Source of the DNA: Paratinospora sagittata | Lineage: Eukaryota > Streptophyta > Magnoliopsida > Ranunculales > Menispermaceae | Length of the DNA: 64,000 nucleotides | Assembly (NCBI GenBank): GCA_035771175.1 | Contig: CM069603.1 | Coordinates: 23,660,286-23,724,285 of the forward strand | Direction: 5' to 3' | Shown: positions 22,471 through 34,430 of the stretch, piece by piece | How positions within the stretch are numbered: position 1 is the stretch's first letter | Layout of the letters: each line of letters opens with the position of its first letter | Position numbers and translations under genes: made by a program | Notes under the pieces: generated by a model | The model's database searches: none | Seen by the model: the letters and a program-made list of their open reading frames with translations, nothing else | What the model was told of the DNA's origin: nothing

Positions 22471-22704
22471 TCGGTAAGCATGCTTCTAACACACACTCAC
22501 GTGCCTTTCCCTATTGTCCATTAGCGTCCATATAGACAACGAATGTTGTTATGCGATTCATTCTTCCTGACATAACGCTTTTGTGTTAGCATCCTATTCT
22601 GTTGTAATCGTCCTCACATGGTTAACACTTTTACATGCATTAAACTACTTAAATTCGATTTATGAATCAATAGCAACAATTAAATTTCAAAAAGAGGGGG
22701 AGAT
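22471..22704 (+). other. Junction region ending in the polypurine tract of LTR D
   Basis: No gene seen. The right end, 'aaaaagagggggagat' (22690-22704), is a copia/SIRE-type polypurine tract directly before LTR D. The left part is upstream sequence of env copy 1 in the opposite orientation. The boundary between the two elements is not sharp by eye. Confidence 0.6.
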
Positions 22705-22817
22705 TGTTGGCCTAAGTGGTTCATCACTTAGTACGCTCCTAAGGGTTTTGATGCTAACAACCAATAACAAACAATATTTTGTTTGGTGCTAACATTTCAA
22801 TCAAGTATATATTACAA

Positions 22818-24379
22818 TGATAAGTTGAGTTTTGGTTAGTGTTTTGCATGTCGATTTGTGAGATTTTTAGGTGCATTTAGTTAGTTTTTTGGTGTTTTTG
22901 CATAATTAGTTCATTTAGTTGTTTTAGGTTTATTTAGGTGTTTTGTTGTGTTTTAAATGTTAGTTTTAGGTGTTTTCATGAATTGCATGCATTAGATTAG
23001 TTTAGGTAAATAATCATAATTTTTAGGAATTTTTCCTTGAATCATTAGTTGCATTTTCATATTGATAATCTTACATTTTGCATGTTAATACATATTTGCA
23101 TTTAGACTTTTAATACTTGATTAGTTTAGATCACTTACTTGTGTTTTTGTGTTTTGTTTTGTAGGAGAATAAAGAGCTTTAAAGGGATGAAATGAGGCAT
23201 AAAAGAAGGAGAAAAAGTCTCAAAGCATTGCACAACAAGTCCTATGGAGAAAAAGTGAAAAAACATGAAGAAAATGCACAAAATAGTGCATTTCATTCAC
23301 CTTAGCGTTACGAAATCTGCTTTTGTGCAACGTTTGTATTTTTTCAATATCTTGGGTTATACAACTCGAAATTGGATGCGGTTTTTTCCAACTTCTTCTA
23401 GACTTAAAGGGATATCATATAAGAGGATTTGGAGTCCCAAAAAAAAAGAGAAAAAGGAAGGACGGATAGGGTTTGCAAAAGGGAGGAGAGCAAGAGAAGC
23501 AAGAAAGAAGAAGAGAAAGTTTGGAGGAGTTGCAGGTTTTGCAAGAGGAAAAAAAAGATCTTCAAGGGGGTTTTCATCTTTTAATTTCTATTTCTTAAGT
23601 TTTTGCAATGTTTCATTTCCTTGTTCTTCATCTTTTCTATCTTGTGTCCATGGATTGGTTTATGAACTAAATAGATAATCTAGAGTTTTGATTTAGCTTT
23701 GTTGGATCATGTGATTAAGTCATTGTTTATGTGTTTTTGAGTAATCTTTTGGGTTTATTTATGATTCGCCATGCTTAATGCTTTCAAATTTCTGATCACT
23801 CTTTGAATGAACTTAGATATGGTTTTTTACACTCGAGAGAGGTGTTATCGAATTGGAGCAACGGATTTGTAATCTAGGGTAGAGTATCAAGTCAAGAGAC
23901 CTACAAAACCTTTTGAAATCCATTAAAATGAATCATAGAACCTAAGGCATTCTTGATCTAAAGGTTTGTCACTCGAGAGAGGGAACCGATAGATTGAGAG
24001 TAGATATTCAAGTTATCATTCAAGAGAGGGGTTTGAATTAAAAAAGATTCAGGATTTATAAATTCCAAAAATTAATTCATTAACACAATTAATTGAGATC
24101 ATGAGAGACTTCATGATGAGATCTAAACTCTAAAACTATAAATCCATTGATTTCTCTCGAATTTTCATTTAATTTGCATTGTTCCGTTTAATTTTGTTTA
24201 TTTTACATCTATGCAATTAAATCATTCAAATTTTGATCACCTAGATAAACAAATAATTATTGTAGTTTTGGGCATTTTTAACTGCGAAATTAACCTTCCC
24301 TGAGAACGATAACCCGACTTACCTTGGATATATTATACCTTGATATTCGTACGCTTGCAAATCTAAATTTAGTCCATCA
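22818..24379 (+). repeat. Athila-type LTR nested in LTR D
   Basis: Starts TGATAAGTTGAG, like the Athila LTR start at 36020, and ends '..aatttagtccatca'. Its last 100 bp ('gagaacgataacccgactta', 'cgtacgcttgcaaatc') match the reverse complement of the starts of 8078 and 41282. No clean target duplication is seen (TACAA versus TTCAG). No primer site or polypurine tract flanks it, so it is a solo LTR. The open frame at 23265-23678 is low-complexity basic sequence and is not called a gene. Confidence 0.75.
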
Positions 24380-24769
24380 TTCAGCACCTCAAGAAAGTAA
24401 AAAGTAGAAGAACAATTTGATCAAGGTCTTCAAAATCACATCACATGATCGAAGTTTATGACTGCTCGACTCAGCTACGAAAGATCTTCACAGTGCAAAC
24501 AAACTGATGAATTATGAGAAGAATAACTAATGCAATGTAACCTTCCTTATTCTTTACTACTCAAAATATTTTCCAAAACCACACACGAATCTCTTGCATA
24601 CATTTTCCTAATCACGCATAAAACTCTTGCATGTTTTGATCGATATAATTGAAAAAAAATTCAAATGATTTAAATTATCAATTATTTTAAGCGTTCGATT
24701 TAATCTTAAAATACTGAGATTTTAATTGTATTTATCGAAGTTTTAATTAAAAAATAAAAACTATTTTTA

Positions 24770-25420
24770 AGTGTCCATCAGGACGCTATTACGTCTTATC
24801 AGGACGCAAATGTCTTAGTAGTGCCCTCCTAGACTTGGTAAGTCAGGACACTGATAATACATTATGACGCTGATAAAGTTCATGGTTGAAATGTATTTAT
24901 TAGTCAGCATGCTTACTTCACCAGTAGCGGCCTCATTAAGTCAACCTGTGAACTTGTCAGGATGCTGGCTCAATTTCAGCTTGTTGAAATATTTTTGAGT
25001 TTTTCAATGTTTTAATCATTAAGGAAGCTGATAGTTATTTGTTGGAAAATTATCAGGACGCTGCCTAATCAGGAGCGCCCTCGCTAAAAAACCAACTCAA
25101 TAACTTTCAAGAAGGTGATCGTCCTTCAACATACTTATTATTTTTACAAGTTAAAATATCAGGACGCTCATCGTTCTGTAGCACCCTCATCTTTTCCAGT
25201 TGTATTAATCGTTTTCAAATATTAGGACGCTTACTCATAAGTAGCGCCCTCGTAACTTTAAATATTTTAAAATAAGGCAGGACACTAATTGAGGATTAGC
25301 GCCCTTATGACGTTTAGTCGTTTTAATCGCCAATCAAGTCAAGTCGCTTGCAATTAAGTATCACCCTCACTTCACGGTTCAGTAGGACGCTTATGGTTCA
25401 TGAGCGCCCTCAAAGGAACA
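24770..25420 (+). promoter_or_regulatory. Array of AGGACGCT/AGCGCCCT dyads in U3 of LTR D
   Basis: At least six units have the form AGGACGCT, a spacer of about 11-16 nt, then AGCGCCCT or a variant, for example near 25052, 25163, 25224, 25277 and 25384. The two halves pair with one A.C mismatch. The array lies upstream of the TATA-like box, where enhancers of plant LTRs usually sit. The same array occurs in E (36610-37110) and inverted in F (39760-40180). Confidence 0.65.
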
Positions 25421-27036
25421 AAACGACAAAGTTGATATTACGCATCAGGACACTGATTGACCTATCAAGACGTTACTTCAACACTGTCACAATTCTGATA
25501 CTTACATTTCTTCAGATCACCTTTCAGAACTGTTCTATGTACATAACCTTTTTCAAATATGTCAGAGATTTTCTCTGACGCATGAATCACGTTTCTTGAA
25601 ACATTCCTTATTCATGCAATTTGAGAAAAACCTGAATGTTCATGAAAATTGCAATTACCATTTTCAGGAAAAATTCTAGCTGTTGTGAGTAAACGTTCAT
25701 TTTGAAATTCAAATTCAAATGACCAACAACTTCTTTTCTACTGAGTCTATAAGTACTTAAACTCAAAACAAAACGACCGAATTTTTATTAAGCAAATACT
25801 TTTGAAAGTTAGTGGAATTCTTTCAATTTATTTTTCAAGCTTAAACTGTTTTAGTTTTCAAAGTGTTATTGAAACTTAACTTAGACAAAATATTTTCATA
25901 TTGAGCCTAATATCTATTTTTCTTTGAAAATCTATTTGAAAGTTATTGACCTATTTTCTCCTCAAATTTTCAGCACTGTTTTATTCGTATATCAGTGTTG
26001 CTGAACAAGAAATTTGAGAGATAGTTCGTGAGATACAGTTGTATCTTATTCCCCATATGTTTTTATCCATTTGAAAAACCCTCTGTATTTGTCTGAGTTT
26101 CCGACTATTTCACAAATGTTGAAATTTGCTTTTCAAACTTGTCCTACTCACTCTTTGTGTAACGACTAGCAATCGATCTTCATATATATAATTAGTTGTT
26201 TTAGCCATCTCTCAAGAGAGGAAGACAAACTAGAAGAAAAAGAGATATGAACTAAATTAATCATGTTTTCCAAATATCTCTCAAGTCTTTACGCATTTTT
26301 TTCCTTTGATTTCAAATTCAATCTTTGATCAAGTAAAAGAGTTTCGGAGATGAATTTTACAACTATCTTTCAAGAAGAATCATGCAAGCTTTTCGAAAAT
26401 GCACTTGAGCAACACTGAAGCAATTGAAAGGTAAGAGGATTGTATATGTACTCTTCTCAGCATTACGTGCTTAATTCTACATATCTTTTTAATGAAATGT
26501 ATGAGCTAAATTGTAAGTGTTCTACTCAGTTAGAACCATCATTATTAATCTGTATTGGTGTGTTTCAAGATTGAAACAACCAAGTCTAGTGAATTTAGTT
26601 CACTTGACGATTCCAAGGATGGAATCATAAGAAGGTTTATCCTCCACCTTGAAGAAGGATCTATCGGTTCTTCCTTAGCCTGCAAAAGGAACATGGATTT
26701 TTTCTCAGCCCTAAAAAAGGAAATGCGATTCATTCTTAGCCCGCAAAAGGATAGGCTTGCGTTGAACCTGTAAAAGACATGTGTAACGATTTGGTTCTCA
26801 CTCGTAAGAGAATCAGTTAGTGGATTAAGAAAATCCTAATCGGGAGATTAGGTAGTGGATGTAGGCGTGTCGAACAACTATAAATTTGTTGTCCCCTGTT
26901 TCCTACCTTTTCTGCATAGTATTTTGTTAAGATTGATCATCTATCTCTCATGTATCCAAGTATTTCACTAATACGTTGAAAAGTTTCACATTTGACCATT
27001 ATACCCAATTCACCCCCCTATTGGGTATATCCAACA

Positions 27037-27539
27037 GGAGAGAGATTAGTATATGATTGGTTTGATTGAATAGATCATTTTGTGCACATACTCAGAGGGA
27101 GAGGTTATATACTCAGGGAGAGAGTATATACACTCAGGTAGAGTGTTTGGAATTTGGATATACATATTTTAGAGATGTTTTGTATGTTTTATATATTTTT
27201 TTGTTTACATTTTTGTACTCTTTGTGTACTTTTGTTATTTTTGTTTTATCTTTCGATGTACACATCTATGATGATCACATGTATATGGTTGATTTGATTA
27301 TATTGATATACATGTACATTTTGTTCCTATTGATCATATTTCTGAGTATGCTTTTATTGGTATTTGATTGTCTATTGTCCACATGTTATTGAATGTTAAA
27401 TCTTTTATTAAGTGGTATATTCTTAAAAGTTGCATGATATATCTATTCATTTCACTCATTCATTCACTCGAGAAATCATGCTTCTTTCTTCAATCAGGCC
27501 AATAGTGAATTTGTATGGAATCATCAAAAAGGGAGAGAT
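27037..27539 (+). other. 3' untranslated end of a SIRE-type element (with LTR G)
   Basis: Internal sequence just before LTR G. It has repeated 'actcaggGAGAG'-like purine phrases (27089-27145) and ends in 'catcaaaaagggagagat', the polypurine tract abutting the LTR. SIRE elements carry such repeated purine tracts downstream of the env-like frame. LTR D appears to have inserted into this region. The T-rich open frame at 27066-27392 is not supported as a gene. Confidence 0.6.
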
Positions 27540-28151
27540 TGTTGATGTAACTACTCTTACCCGGTTTCATTTTGATGATTACAAACAACATACTTGTGAT
27601 CACTAATCTCTTTGACGTAGTTGTTTTAATGCTAACAAGCTATACCAGATGGATTCAACTATACTGTCAAAGCATGTGGAAAAAACAACATCGTACGAAG
27701 ATTCAAGAGCTTCATGGTTGTATTTCTTATTTAGAATCTTAGTGTTGTAGAGTAACATTTACATCTTCTAACCACAATATGATTTGCATCGTTTCAAAAA
27801 TCATGCATATAATTTATCATACTCATGCGTATATACTATCATGTTATTAATCATGCATGCACACGCATTAGTATGATAATTATGGAATCAAACTTAGTTA
27901 AAATTTTTTATCATGCATATTTTTATCAGTGATTAACATGTATTCATTTTACCAACTTTGCGTGATTTTATAGTTTTACGTGTATTGTTTTGAATGTTTC
28001 AATCATATGCTTAGTCGATTTATTTAAACGTATTTAACTTGTCAAAATATACTTTAATCTTGTCAATTTTTTTTTAAAGATAGTCTATGTATTTAACAAT
28101 GTCCTAAACTCATTATGATAAAAAAATCCAGTTTCTTTCACTTCACAGTTA

Positions 28152-28525
28152 AGGAACGCGTTCCTCTCTTAAGGAACGTGCTCCTGAGTATTTTTCTCGA
28201 GACTCAAAATGTTTTATTAGAGTTTAAGGAACACGCTCCTTGTAAGAGGAACACGCGTCTGTGGTTTTTTTGGAGAGTTAGAATTTTCTAATCAGGAAAA
28301 AAGGAACGCGCTCTTTCAAGTAGGAACGTGCTCCTGTTGTCAAGGGAAAAATAGAAAATTTTTATAGAGTTAGTGGTTCTTCATGAAGAACCTCGCTCTT
28401 ATGCCCAACAGACACATTAAGGAATGTGCTCCTCATACAAGGAACACACTCCTTGATTGGAGGAAAATCTGAGATTTTTCAGATTTCAAAGCAAAAACGC
28501 GCTTCTTCTTTGAAAAACGCGTTCC
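28152..28525 (+). promoter_or_regulatory. Array of 14-bp AGGAACRYGYTCCT dyads in U3 of LTR G
   Basis: Copies at 28152 (AGGAACGCGTTCCT, a perfect palindrome), 28172, 28227, 28247, 28302, 28322, 28420 and 28440, with weaker ones near 28387 and 28495. The cores are CGCG, CGTG or CACG. Plant CAMTA factors are known to bind CGCG and CGTG cores; binding here is inference. The array ends within 30 bp of the TATA box. Confidence 0.7.
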
Positions 28526-28548
28526 AATGCCTCGGTGTGGTATTTTTC

Positions 28549-28557
28549 TATAAATAC
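28549..28557 (+). promoter_or_regulatory. TATA box of LTR G
   Basis: CTATAAATA in AT-rich context, directly downstream of the dyad array and about 1 kb into the LTR. This fits the core promoter that starts element RNA at the U3/R border. Confidence 0.6.
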
Positions 28558-29910
28558 CACATTTGCTCATTTGAAGAGCAACTTTTGCAAAAACTAAAGA
28601 ACTTGTGTGTTTTTCATCCTAGCATTTCTACAAGTCCAAAACAAGTTTTTGAGCGATTTTAAACCTCTTTTACAGCAAAAGTTCACCTACATTTGATCTA
28701 TTGATTCATACTTCTGAAAAATTCTTCAAATCTTACAAAACTTTGAGAAACTTGTATGTTTCCATTGAGCAAGTGTTCAAGACATTTTTGAGTGTTATCT
28801 AGACATCTTATTGTTTCTTGATCATTCTTGAACTGCTATCTCTCATCCAACATCATTCTTGAAGAATCATTGAGCTTCAACCTTACTCAAGTCGGGTAAA
28901 ATCTCTCTAACTCGATTATTGTGATTTTGTTTGAGCAAATCAATTCTGTGCTCAAGTCAATATCTTGAAAATTGATTTTATTTTGAACATTGTGTGTGAA
29001 ACCCTATTTTGATCATTATATCATAATATCTTGTTTAGTGGTTTCATAAATAACTTGTGGTATCGATTCATGTGTTAAAGTTATACAATATTGAATTGAT
29101 CTCATAGATCAATACTTGCTTTGTTTGATTCCTGATCTTAATCATTTATACTTTCAGAATCATCAAGTTTTGATCATCATTGTATATTGATTCATGTGAT
29201 TTAAACTTATCACTCTTAGAATCAATATCTTGTTACATGTACATAATCGATTCTTGGTTTCATATCATATATATTTGAATCGATTGCATATTTGAAAAGA
29301 ACTATTTCAACACATCGCATCATTTAAATCATTGTGGTCGGAATAGTGGCGTTTACTCATTAAAGATTGTAGGCTTAACATTGTTGAGAGTGTTGTAGAA
29401 CACTTTTCTATATCTTTTGTAATCTTGATGTATCGTTGACGTGTTTTTCAACTTGAGATTCATACCATATATTGTACGGCTCGTAACCACGCCTGTAAGT
29501 TGGTTACAGTGTGGCTTTCTAGCAAAACCCTTGTGTAGCTAGAGTGTGGCTTTCTAACCCAGCCCTTGGGTTGGCTAGTGTGTGGCTTTCTAACCAAGCC
29601 CATGTGTAGGTTAGCATGTGTAGCTTTCTAACCAAGCCATTATGTTGGTTAGTATAAACGGCTTTTACTCACGCTCGTAAGTTGACTAGCCAATAGTGTA
29701 TTGGGAAATCCTGATCATGGTGATTGGGTAGTGGACGTAAGCTCCAGGGGAACCAAACTACTCTAAATCTCTGTGTCCAATTATCTTTCCTGCATTTGTT
29801 TATTTTAATTGTTACCTATTGTTTAATTATATTAACCGAAAGGTCACGCGAAAATCCTCCAAGTCGAATTCATCCCCCTTCTTGGACTATAATACTTGGC
29901 CAACATTCAA

Positions 29911-30041
29911 CACCTATCATGGTGGTACCGGATTAAAGTGAGCCATTTGAAATAATGTGTGATGCAAGTGATTATATTATTGGGGCGATTATTGGGCAAC
30001 GAAGAGAGAAGACGTTCTAGGCCATCTATTATGCTAGTAGA
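29911..30041 (+). pseudogene. Athila RNase H, left fragment (Ath3)
   Basis: Starts abruptly after LTR G with the block equivalent to '[20 protein letters not shown]' of Ath2, here with a stop in place of Trp. It continues to 'IYYASR', where the solo LTR is inserted. All upstream parts of the element (5' LTR, gag, protease, RT) are missing. The reading resumes at 32777. Confidence 0.8.
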
Positions 30042-32776
30042 TGTAACGCCCGTACCTTAGGATGACGTCATTTTGACCCGTAGAGTACCCGTATACGTAT
30101 ACGTATGCGTAGATGCTCGACGCATGTTGGTTCGAGTTTCTTTGCATTCTTTTAAGTTTTTTAATGTGTGCATAAGGTTTCGAAATGATCGAAAACCCGT
30201 TCGACGTCGAAACATGTCAAAAATGATGTTTTGGATCAGTAGAGCAATTCCATGGAGGAAGAAATTTTTGTTACCGATTACATCAGTGGCTTGATCTCCT
30301 TGACCAGTGGCCCGATTGAGCTGAAATTTTTTCAACTTATTCTGATCTACTACTTCATCATTATGTACGGTGAAGATCTTGATCGGGGTTGTCTACTGTG
30401 AGATATAAGACTCCAAACACTGTTTCACGGATTTATGGATTTTCTTGCGTAGTTGTGATCAAACGGTTGGATCTCGAAGTCCTACCGTTGGATTGAGCTG
30501 AAATTTTACCAGAAGATTTGTAAGTGAATCATAAAAATTAGGTAGGGTTAAGATGTTAAATTGATTAGTAGTTTTCAAGAAATTGATTATTTAATTGCAA
30601 GTAATTGCAACAGAAAATAAATTGTTCCTTTTATTTAACTGGTTTTTTCTTATGGGCCCAAACTTTTCTGTAAAAGCAACCACACTCTAATTTTCGGCAC
30701 ACTTGCCCATTTTTCACTTAGAAGAGAGGGAAAGGAGCTTCGAGAAGAAGAAACGAAGGGGAGAAGAGATAGGAGAGGGAAAGGCTAGGGTTTGGTGCAT
30801 TGTTGCCCAAAATCCTTCTAAGGTTTGCATTTCTTCCTCATTTTCTTCCTTCTATCTCTTTCATGTGTGTTTGCAAGTTTTATTTTGACCTAGGGTTTGT
30901 ATGAATCCCGGATTTGGTGGGCTCTTGACCTAGGGTTTACATGTTTAGGCTATTTTATGCCTGTTTATGATGCTAATGGCCTTCCCTAACCTAGAACAAC
31001 CCCGAATTGTGTGTTTCCACCCATGAATCCCAAAATTCGTGGAGGGTGTTAGAAGAACACATCTTAGAATTAGGGTTTGCATGTCATGTATATTTGATTA
31101 GAGACCATTGGGAACCTATTGAAGCTAAAACCCCCAATTTTTAGAAAGAAATTGGAGTGGTTATGTGTATTGACCTAAACCTAGGATTTTGGACTTAGAG
31201 TTTGCCATTGGATTTGCATGTAATGTATGATGAATAGATAGGAAAATGTGGAGTCATGGTAGTCCAATTTACTAATCTTGATGGCTGGAAACCCTAGGTG
31301 TAGCGCAATTTTGGCCTAGGCCTTTAATTTGGGAAATTTCATATGATTTGGGGATTTGCCCTAATTTGGGAATTTTGACCTAATTGATGTCAATTGATCA
31401 AATTGACTTGCAATTAGTCTAATTAACCCTATTTATGATTGAATGTCATGTATTATAGTGGTTAGATCAACCTATTGCATTCAATTGGGGTAAATGTGGG
31501 TTAATTGGGTATTAAATGGTTAAATTAGGCAATATGGGATTGGCTCATGTGTAGGACCATTTTAGACTCTTAATTGGCATTTGATTTGGGTTTAAACATG
31601 GTTGGTTGGCATACTTGGACTGATTTTCAGTTTTGTATAAACCATGTATGTTTCAGGATTTGTGGTTGATCTAAATAAACCCAAACAAGCCAATTGAGGA
31701 TTGAGTTGCATTGGGGTGATTTGTGGCTTTCTAGTGCTTCTTGGAATTTGGATTGGCTAGGTCTAGCCAATCAAGTTGTGAGTGATTCTTTTACTTGTGA
31801 TTTCTATATGTGGCATTGTAGTATAAAATGTTTTAAATGCTTATCTAATGTAATATGCATGACTTATTGAATTCATGAACTGTATTTGAGCATAGTCAGT
31901 TGGGAAAGCAGTTGAGTTATGTTGTATTCTTCAAGCTTGAGATTCTTGTGGAATCCCATTGGGCCAACCGGAAATCCTCAATTGTGGATCTTGCAGAGGA
32001 TTTCTATGGGTTGAGTATGTTAGGATTCGCCTAGGCATGATACTTGTCTTGGTGGGCAGATCCTAAGGTTCATACAATCCTAGGAATCCTAATAGATACG
32101 AGTAAGAAGTCGATCGGGCATGGGTTTCGCGCACACATGGCCCTTGTATTGATTCTTACTCAGGAAGGTGTTTAGGTTTCATATGCATGTTTATAAAATG
32201 ATATGCATTGTCTAATTTATGACATGATACATTAATTGTCATGTATGTAATCTTGTTTATACCCATGTTATTTAAATGATTTTAATGATCTTGCAATGTT
32301 TTAATTAAATGCATATATATGTTTCCACTTGTATAGATCATTTACAGAGCTTGTTGTAGCTCACCCTCATCCTTATCTTTTCAGGACCTGATAAGAAGGG
32401 GAAGGGGAACGCTTAGCTACGAAGCATTCCTGTACTTTTGTTGACATAGGTGTTAGTACTTTTCTAAATTTATTTTGGATAAATTGTACTATGTAACACC
32501 TAATCTTTATACTTAATATTTAGATGGGTTTGTACTTATGGTTAAGTATATTTTTTGTACTTTTGAACACTGTGGAGTTGGAGAAATTTTTTTTTTTCTA
32601 GTTGTCATTTTTGGTATGTTTTATAGTGATGACCTTATTTATGTCCATGTGTTTATTGCTGTGTATTTGAGATTATGGTGTGTATTAGAAGCCTTACCGG
32701 GATGCCATGTATGTTGAGAGAGGATATACACGGGGTTCCATGTCTGTCATGACGTCACAGATCGTGGGTCGTGACA
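30042..32776 (+). mobile_element. Tekay/Del-type solo LTR
   Basis: 2735 bp, TGTAACGCCCGTACC to '..gtgggtcgtgaca', with a perfect target duplication GTAGA (30037-30041 and 32777-32781). It splits Athila RNase H. Blocks match Tekay LTRs A-C: 'ggtgaagatcttgatcgggg', 'accgttggattgagctgaaa', and near the end 'ctcaccctcatccttatctt' followed by an AAGGGGAAGGGGAA purine run. No internal region is present, so it formed by recombination between the two LTRs. It has an early 'cgtatacgtatacgtatgcg' run (30092-30111). Confidence 0.88.
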
Positions 32777-33450
32777 GTAGAACTCTTGATGGGGCCCCAA
32801 AAAACTATACGACAACCGAGAATGAGTTGTTAGCGGTGGTCTTTGGTTGTGATAAGTTTAGACCCTGCATCACTGGGTCTAAGGTGATTGTCTACACCAA
32901 TCATGCCACCATTTGCTATTTGTTCAACAAAAAGGATGCAAAGCCTCGGTTGTTTCAATAGGTCCTTTTGCTTTAAGAGTTTGATTTAGATATCCAAGAA
33001 AAGAAAGGAAGTGAGAATGTAGTTGCAGACCACTTATCCCGTTTGCAACTTGATGAGAAGGAAGATGGAGCATCGATATTATAAACTTTCCCCAATGAGC
33101 AATTATATGGGCTATTTGTCAAGCTTTCATGGTGTGCCGATTATGTAAACTATTTGGGTAGTGGTGTCTTACCTCCGGATTTATCTTATGCAAGGAAAGA
33201 GAAATTTTTACATGATGTGAAATTTTATCTTTGGGATGATCTTTTGCTATTCAAGAGGTGTAATGATCAAATAATTAGGAGGTGTGTACCGGATGAGGAA
33301 GTGCATGCCATTCTCCATGATTGTCATTCTTCTCCATATGATGGCCATTTTGGGGCTACAAGAACGACGTCAAAGGTTTTTTAAAGTAGATTTTATTGGC
33401 CTACCTTGTTTCGGGATAGTTATGCTTTTGTGAGGGCTTGTGATCGATGT
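32777..33450 (+). pseudogene. Athila RNase H end and integrase zinc finger (Ath3)
   Basis: Continues after the solo LTR with 'RTLDGAPKNYTTTENELLAV' and 'KVIVYTNHATICYLF', then the linker equivalent to 'ENVVADHLSRL' (33010-33050) and a variable spacer. It ends in the intact integrase zinc finger (His pair in 'CHSSPYDGHFG', then CDRC). Stops at 32960 and near 33082 and 33382 break the frame. Confidence 0.85.
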
Positions 33451-34430
33451 CAATGCCTTGGTACTATTTTGAGTGCCATGAGTTAACATTGACTAACATA
33501 TTGGAGGTGGAGCTATTTGATTTTTGGGGCATAGACTTCATGGGACCGTTTCCCTCTTCTTGTGGCAAAGACATATATTCTTGTGGCAAGACCTATATTC
33601 TTGTGGCAGTTGATTATGTTTCAAAGTGGGTGGAAGCAATTGTAATAGCTGCAAATGATGCATGGGTTGTGTTGAAATTCCTTCGAACGAACATATTTAC
33701 TTGTTTTGGCACTCCTCGAGCTATCATTAGTGATGGAGGATCCCACCTTTGTAATAAGCTATTCAATGCTCTTCTTGTCAAGTATGGGGTGAAGCATAAG
33801 GTTTCCCTTGCTTACCATCCTCAAAGCAATGGCCAAGCCGAGGTTAGTAACTGGGAAGTCAAGCAAATCTTGGAGGAGACAGTCAACATCTAAAGGAAGG
33901 ATTGGGCTTTGAAGCTAAATGATGCTTTGTGGGCTTACCAGACCGCTTTTAAGACACCCATTGGGATGTCTTCGTATCATTTTGGTGTTCAGGAAAGCAC
34001 GCCACTTACCGGTTGAGGTGGAGCACCGTGCATTTTGGGAAATTAAGAAGCTTAATTTTGATTTGAAGGCATCCGATGACCAAAAAATTTTTCAACTTAA
34101 TGAGATTGATGGATTCCACCAAGATGCGTATGAGAATGCCAAGATCTACAAAAAAAGAACAAAGAAATAGCATGATAAGCTAGTAGTGAAGCGTGACTTC
34201 AAACAAGGGAAACCAGTTATCTTGAATAATTCGCGGTTCGCATTGCTTCCCGGCAAGTTGAAGTCGAGGTGGTTGGGTCCTTCCACCATTGAAAAGGTGT
34301 TTCCATATGGAATGGTAGAGTTATGAAGCAATGAGGGCTCTCTTTTTTGAGTCAATGGCCAATGGGTGAAGCACTACTATGGCCAAGGGGACAAGGATGA
34401 GGAGAGTGTGTACCTTGATGATCCATGTTA
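33447..34430 (+). pseudogene. Athila integrase core and C-terminus (Ath3)
   Basis: The core has all three catalytic positions: Asp in '[11 protein letters not shown]', Asp in 'ISDGGSHLC', Glu in 'GQAEVSNWE'. A microduplication puts an extra 'CGKDIYS' before '[16 protein letters not shown]' (33558-33605). A frameshift near 33895-33920 precedes '[20 protein letters not shown]', and more stops follow in the C-terminal part to about 34430. It has the most residues preserved of the Athila integrases here, but cannot be translated through. Confidence 0.85.

Larger units (their letters stand above)
22705..27036 (+). repeat. SIRE/Maximus-type copia LTR D, split by an Athila LTR
   Basis: Starts TGTTGGCC right after a polypurine tract and ends '..gtatatccaaca' after the 'caattcacccccct' phrase typical of SIRE-type LTR ends. 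The body shares long stretches with LTR E (+) and LTR F (-). U3 holds many 'aggacgct'/'agcgccct' dyads (24770-25420). A TATA-like 'ctataagta' lies at 25747-25755. Near the 3' end come repeated 'ttagcc.gcaaaagga' phrases (26675-26760). Excluding the nested LTR, the LTR is about 2.77 kb. A 3' LTR by position; its internal region is missing. Confidence 0.8.
27540..29905 (+). repeat. SIRE/Maximus-type copia LTR G (3' LTR)
   Basis: About 2.37 kb, TGTTGATGTAAC to '..acttggccaaca', preceded by its polypurine tract. It contains a U3 array of 14-bp dyads (28152-28525), a TATA box (28549-28557), and a run of 'gtggctttctaaccaagccc' repeats at 29480-29660 near the 3' end. The 'ttcatcccccttcttggact' phrase before the end is typical of this lineage. 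It abuts Athila RNase H at 29906-29911. No copy of the 5' LTR is in the window. Confidence 0.8.

Noticed and set aside
23265..23678. Open reading frame of 137 codons, Lys/Arg-rich
   Set aside because: It is LTR sequence with low-complexity purine runs and no recognisable domain.
22818..24379. Target-site duplication for the Athila LTR in LTR D
   Set aside because: Flanks TACAA and TTCAG do not match, so no duplication is claimed.
27066..27392. Open reading frame with long hydrophobic stretches
   Set aside because: It is T-rich untranslated sequence before LTR G, where chance hydrophobic codons are expected.
30042..32776. Host gene or intron between the two RNase H halves
   Set aside because: TG..CA ends, a perfect GTAGA duplication and similarity to Tekay LTRs identify a solo LTR.
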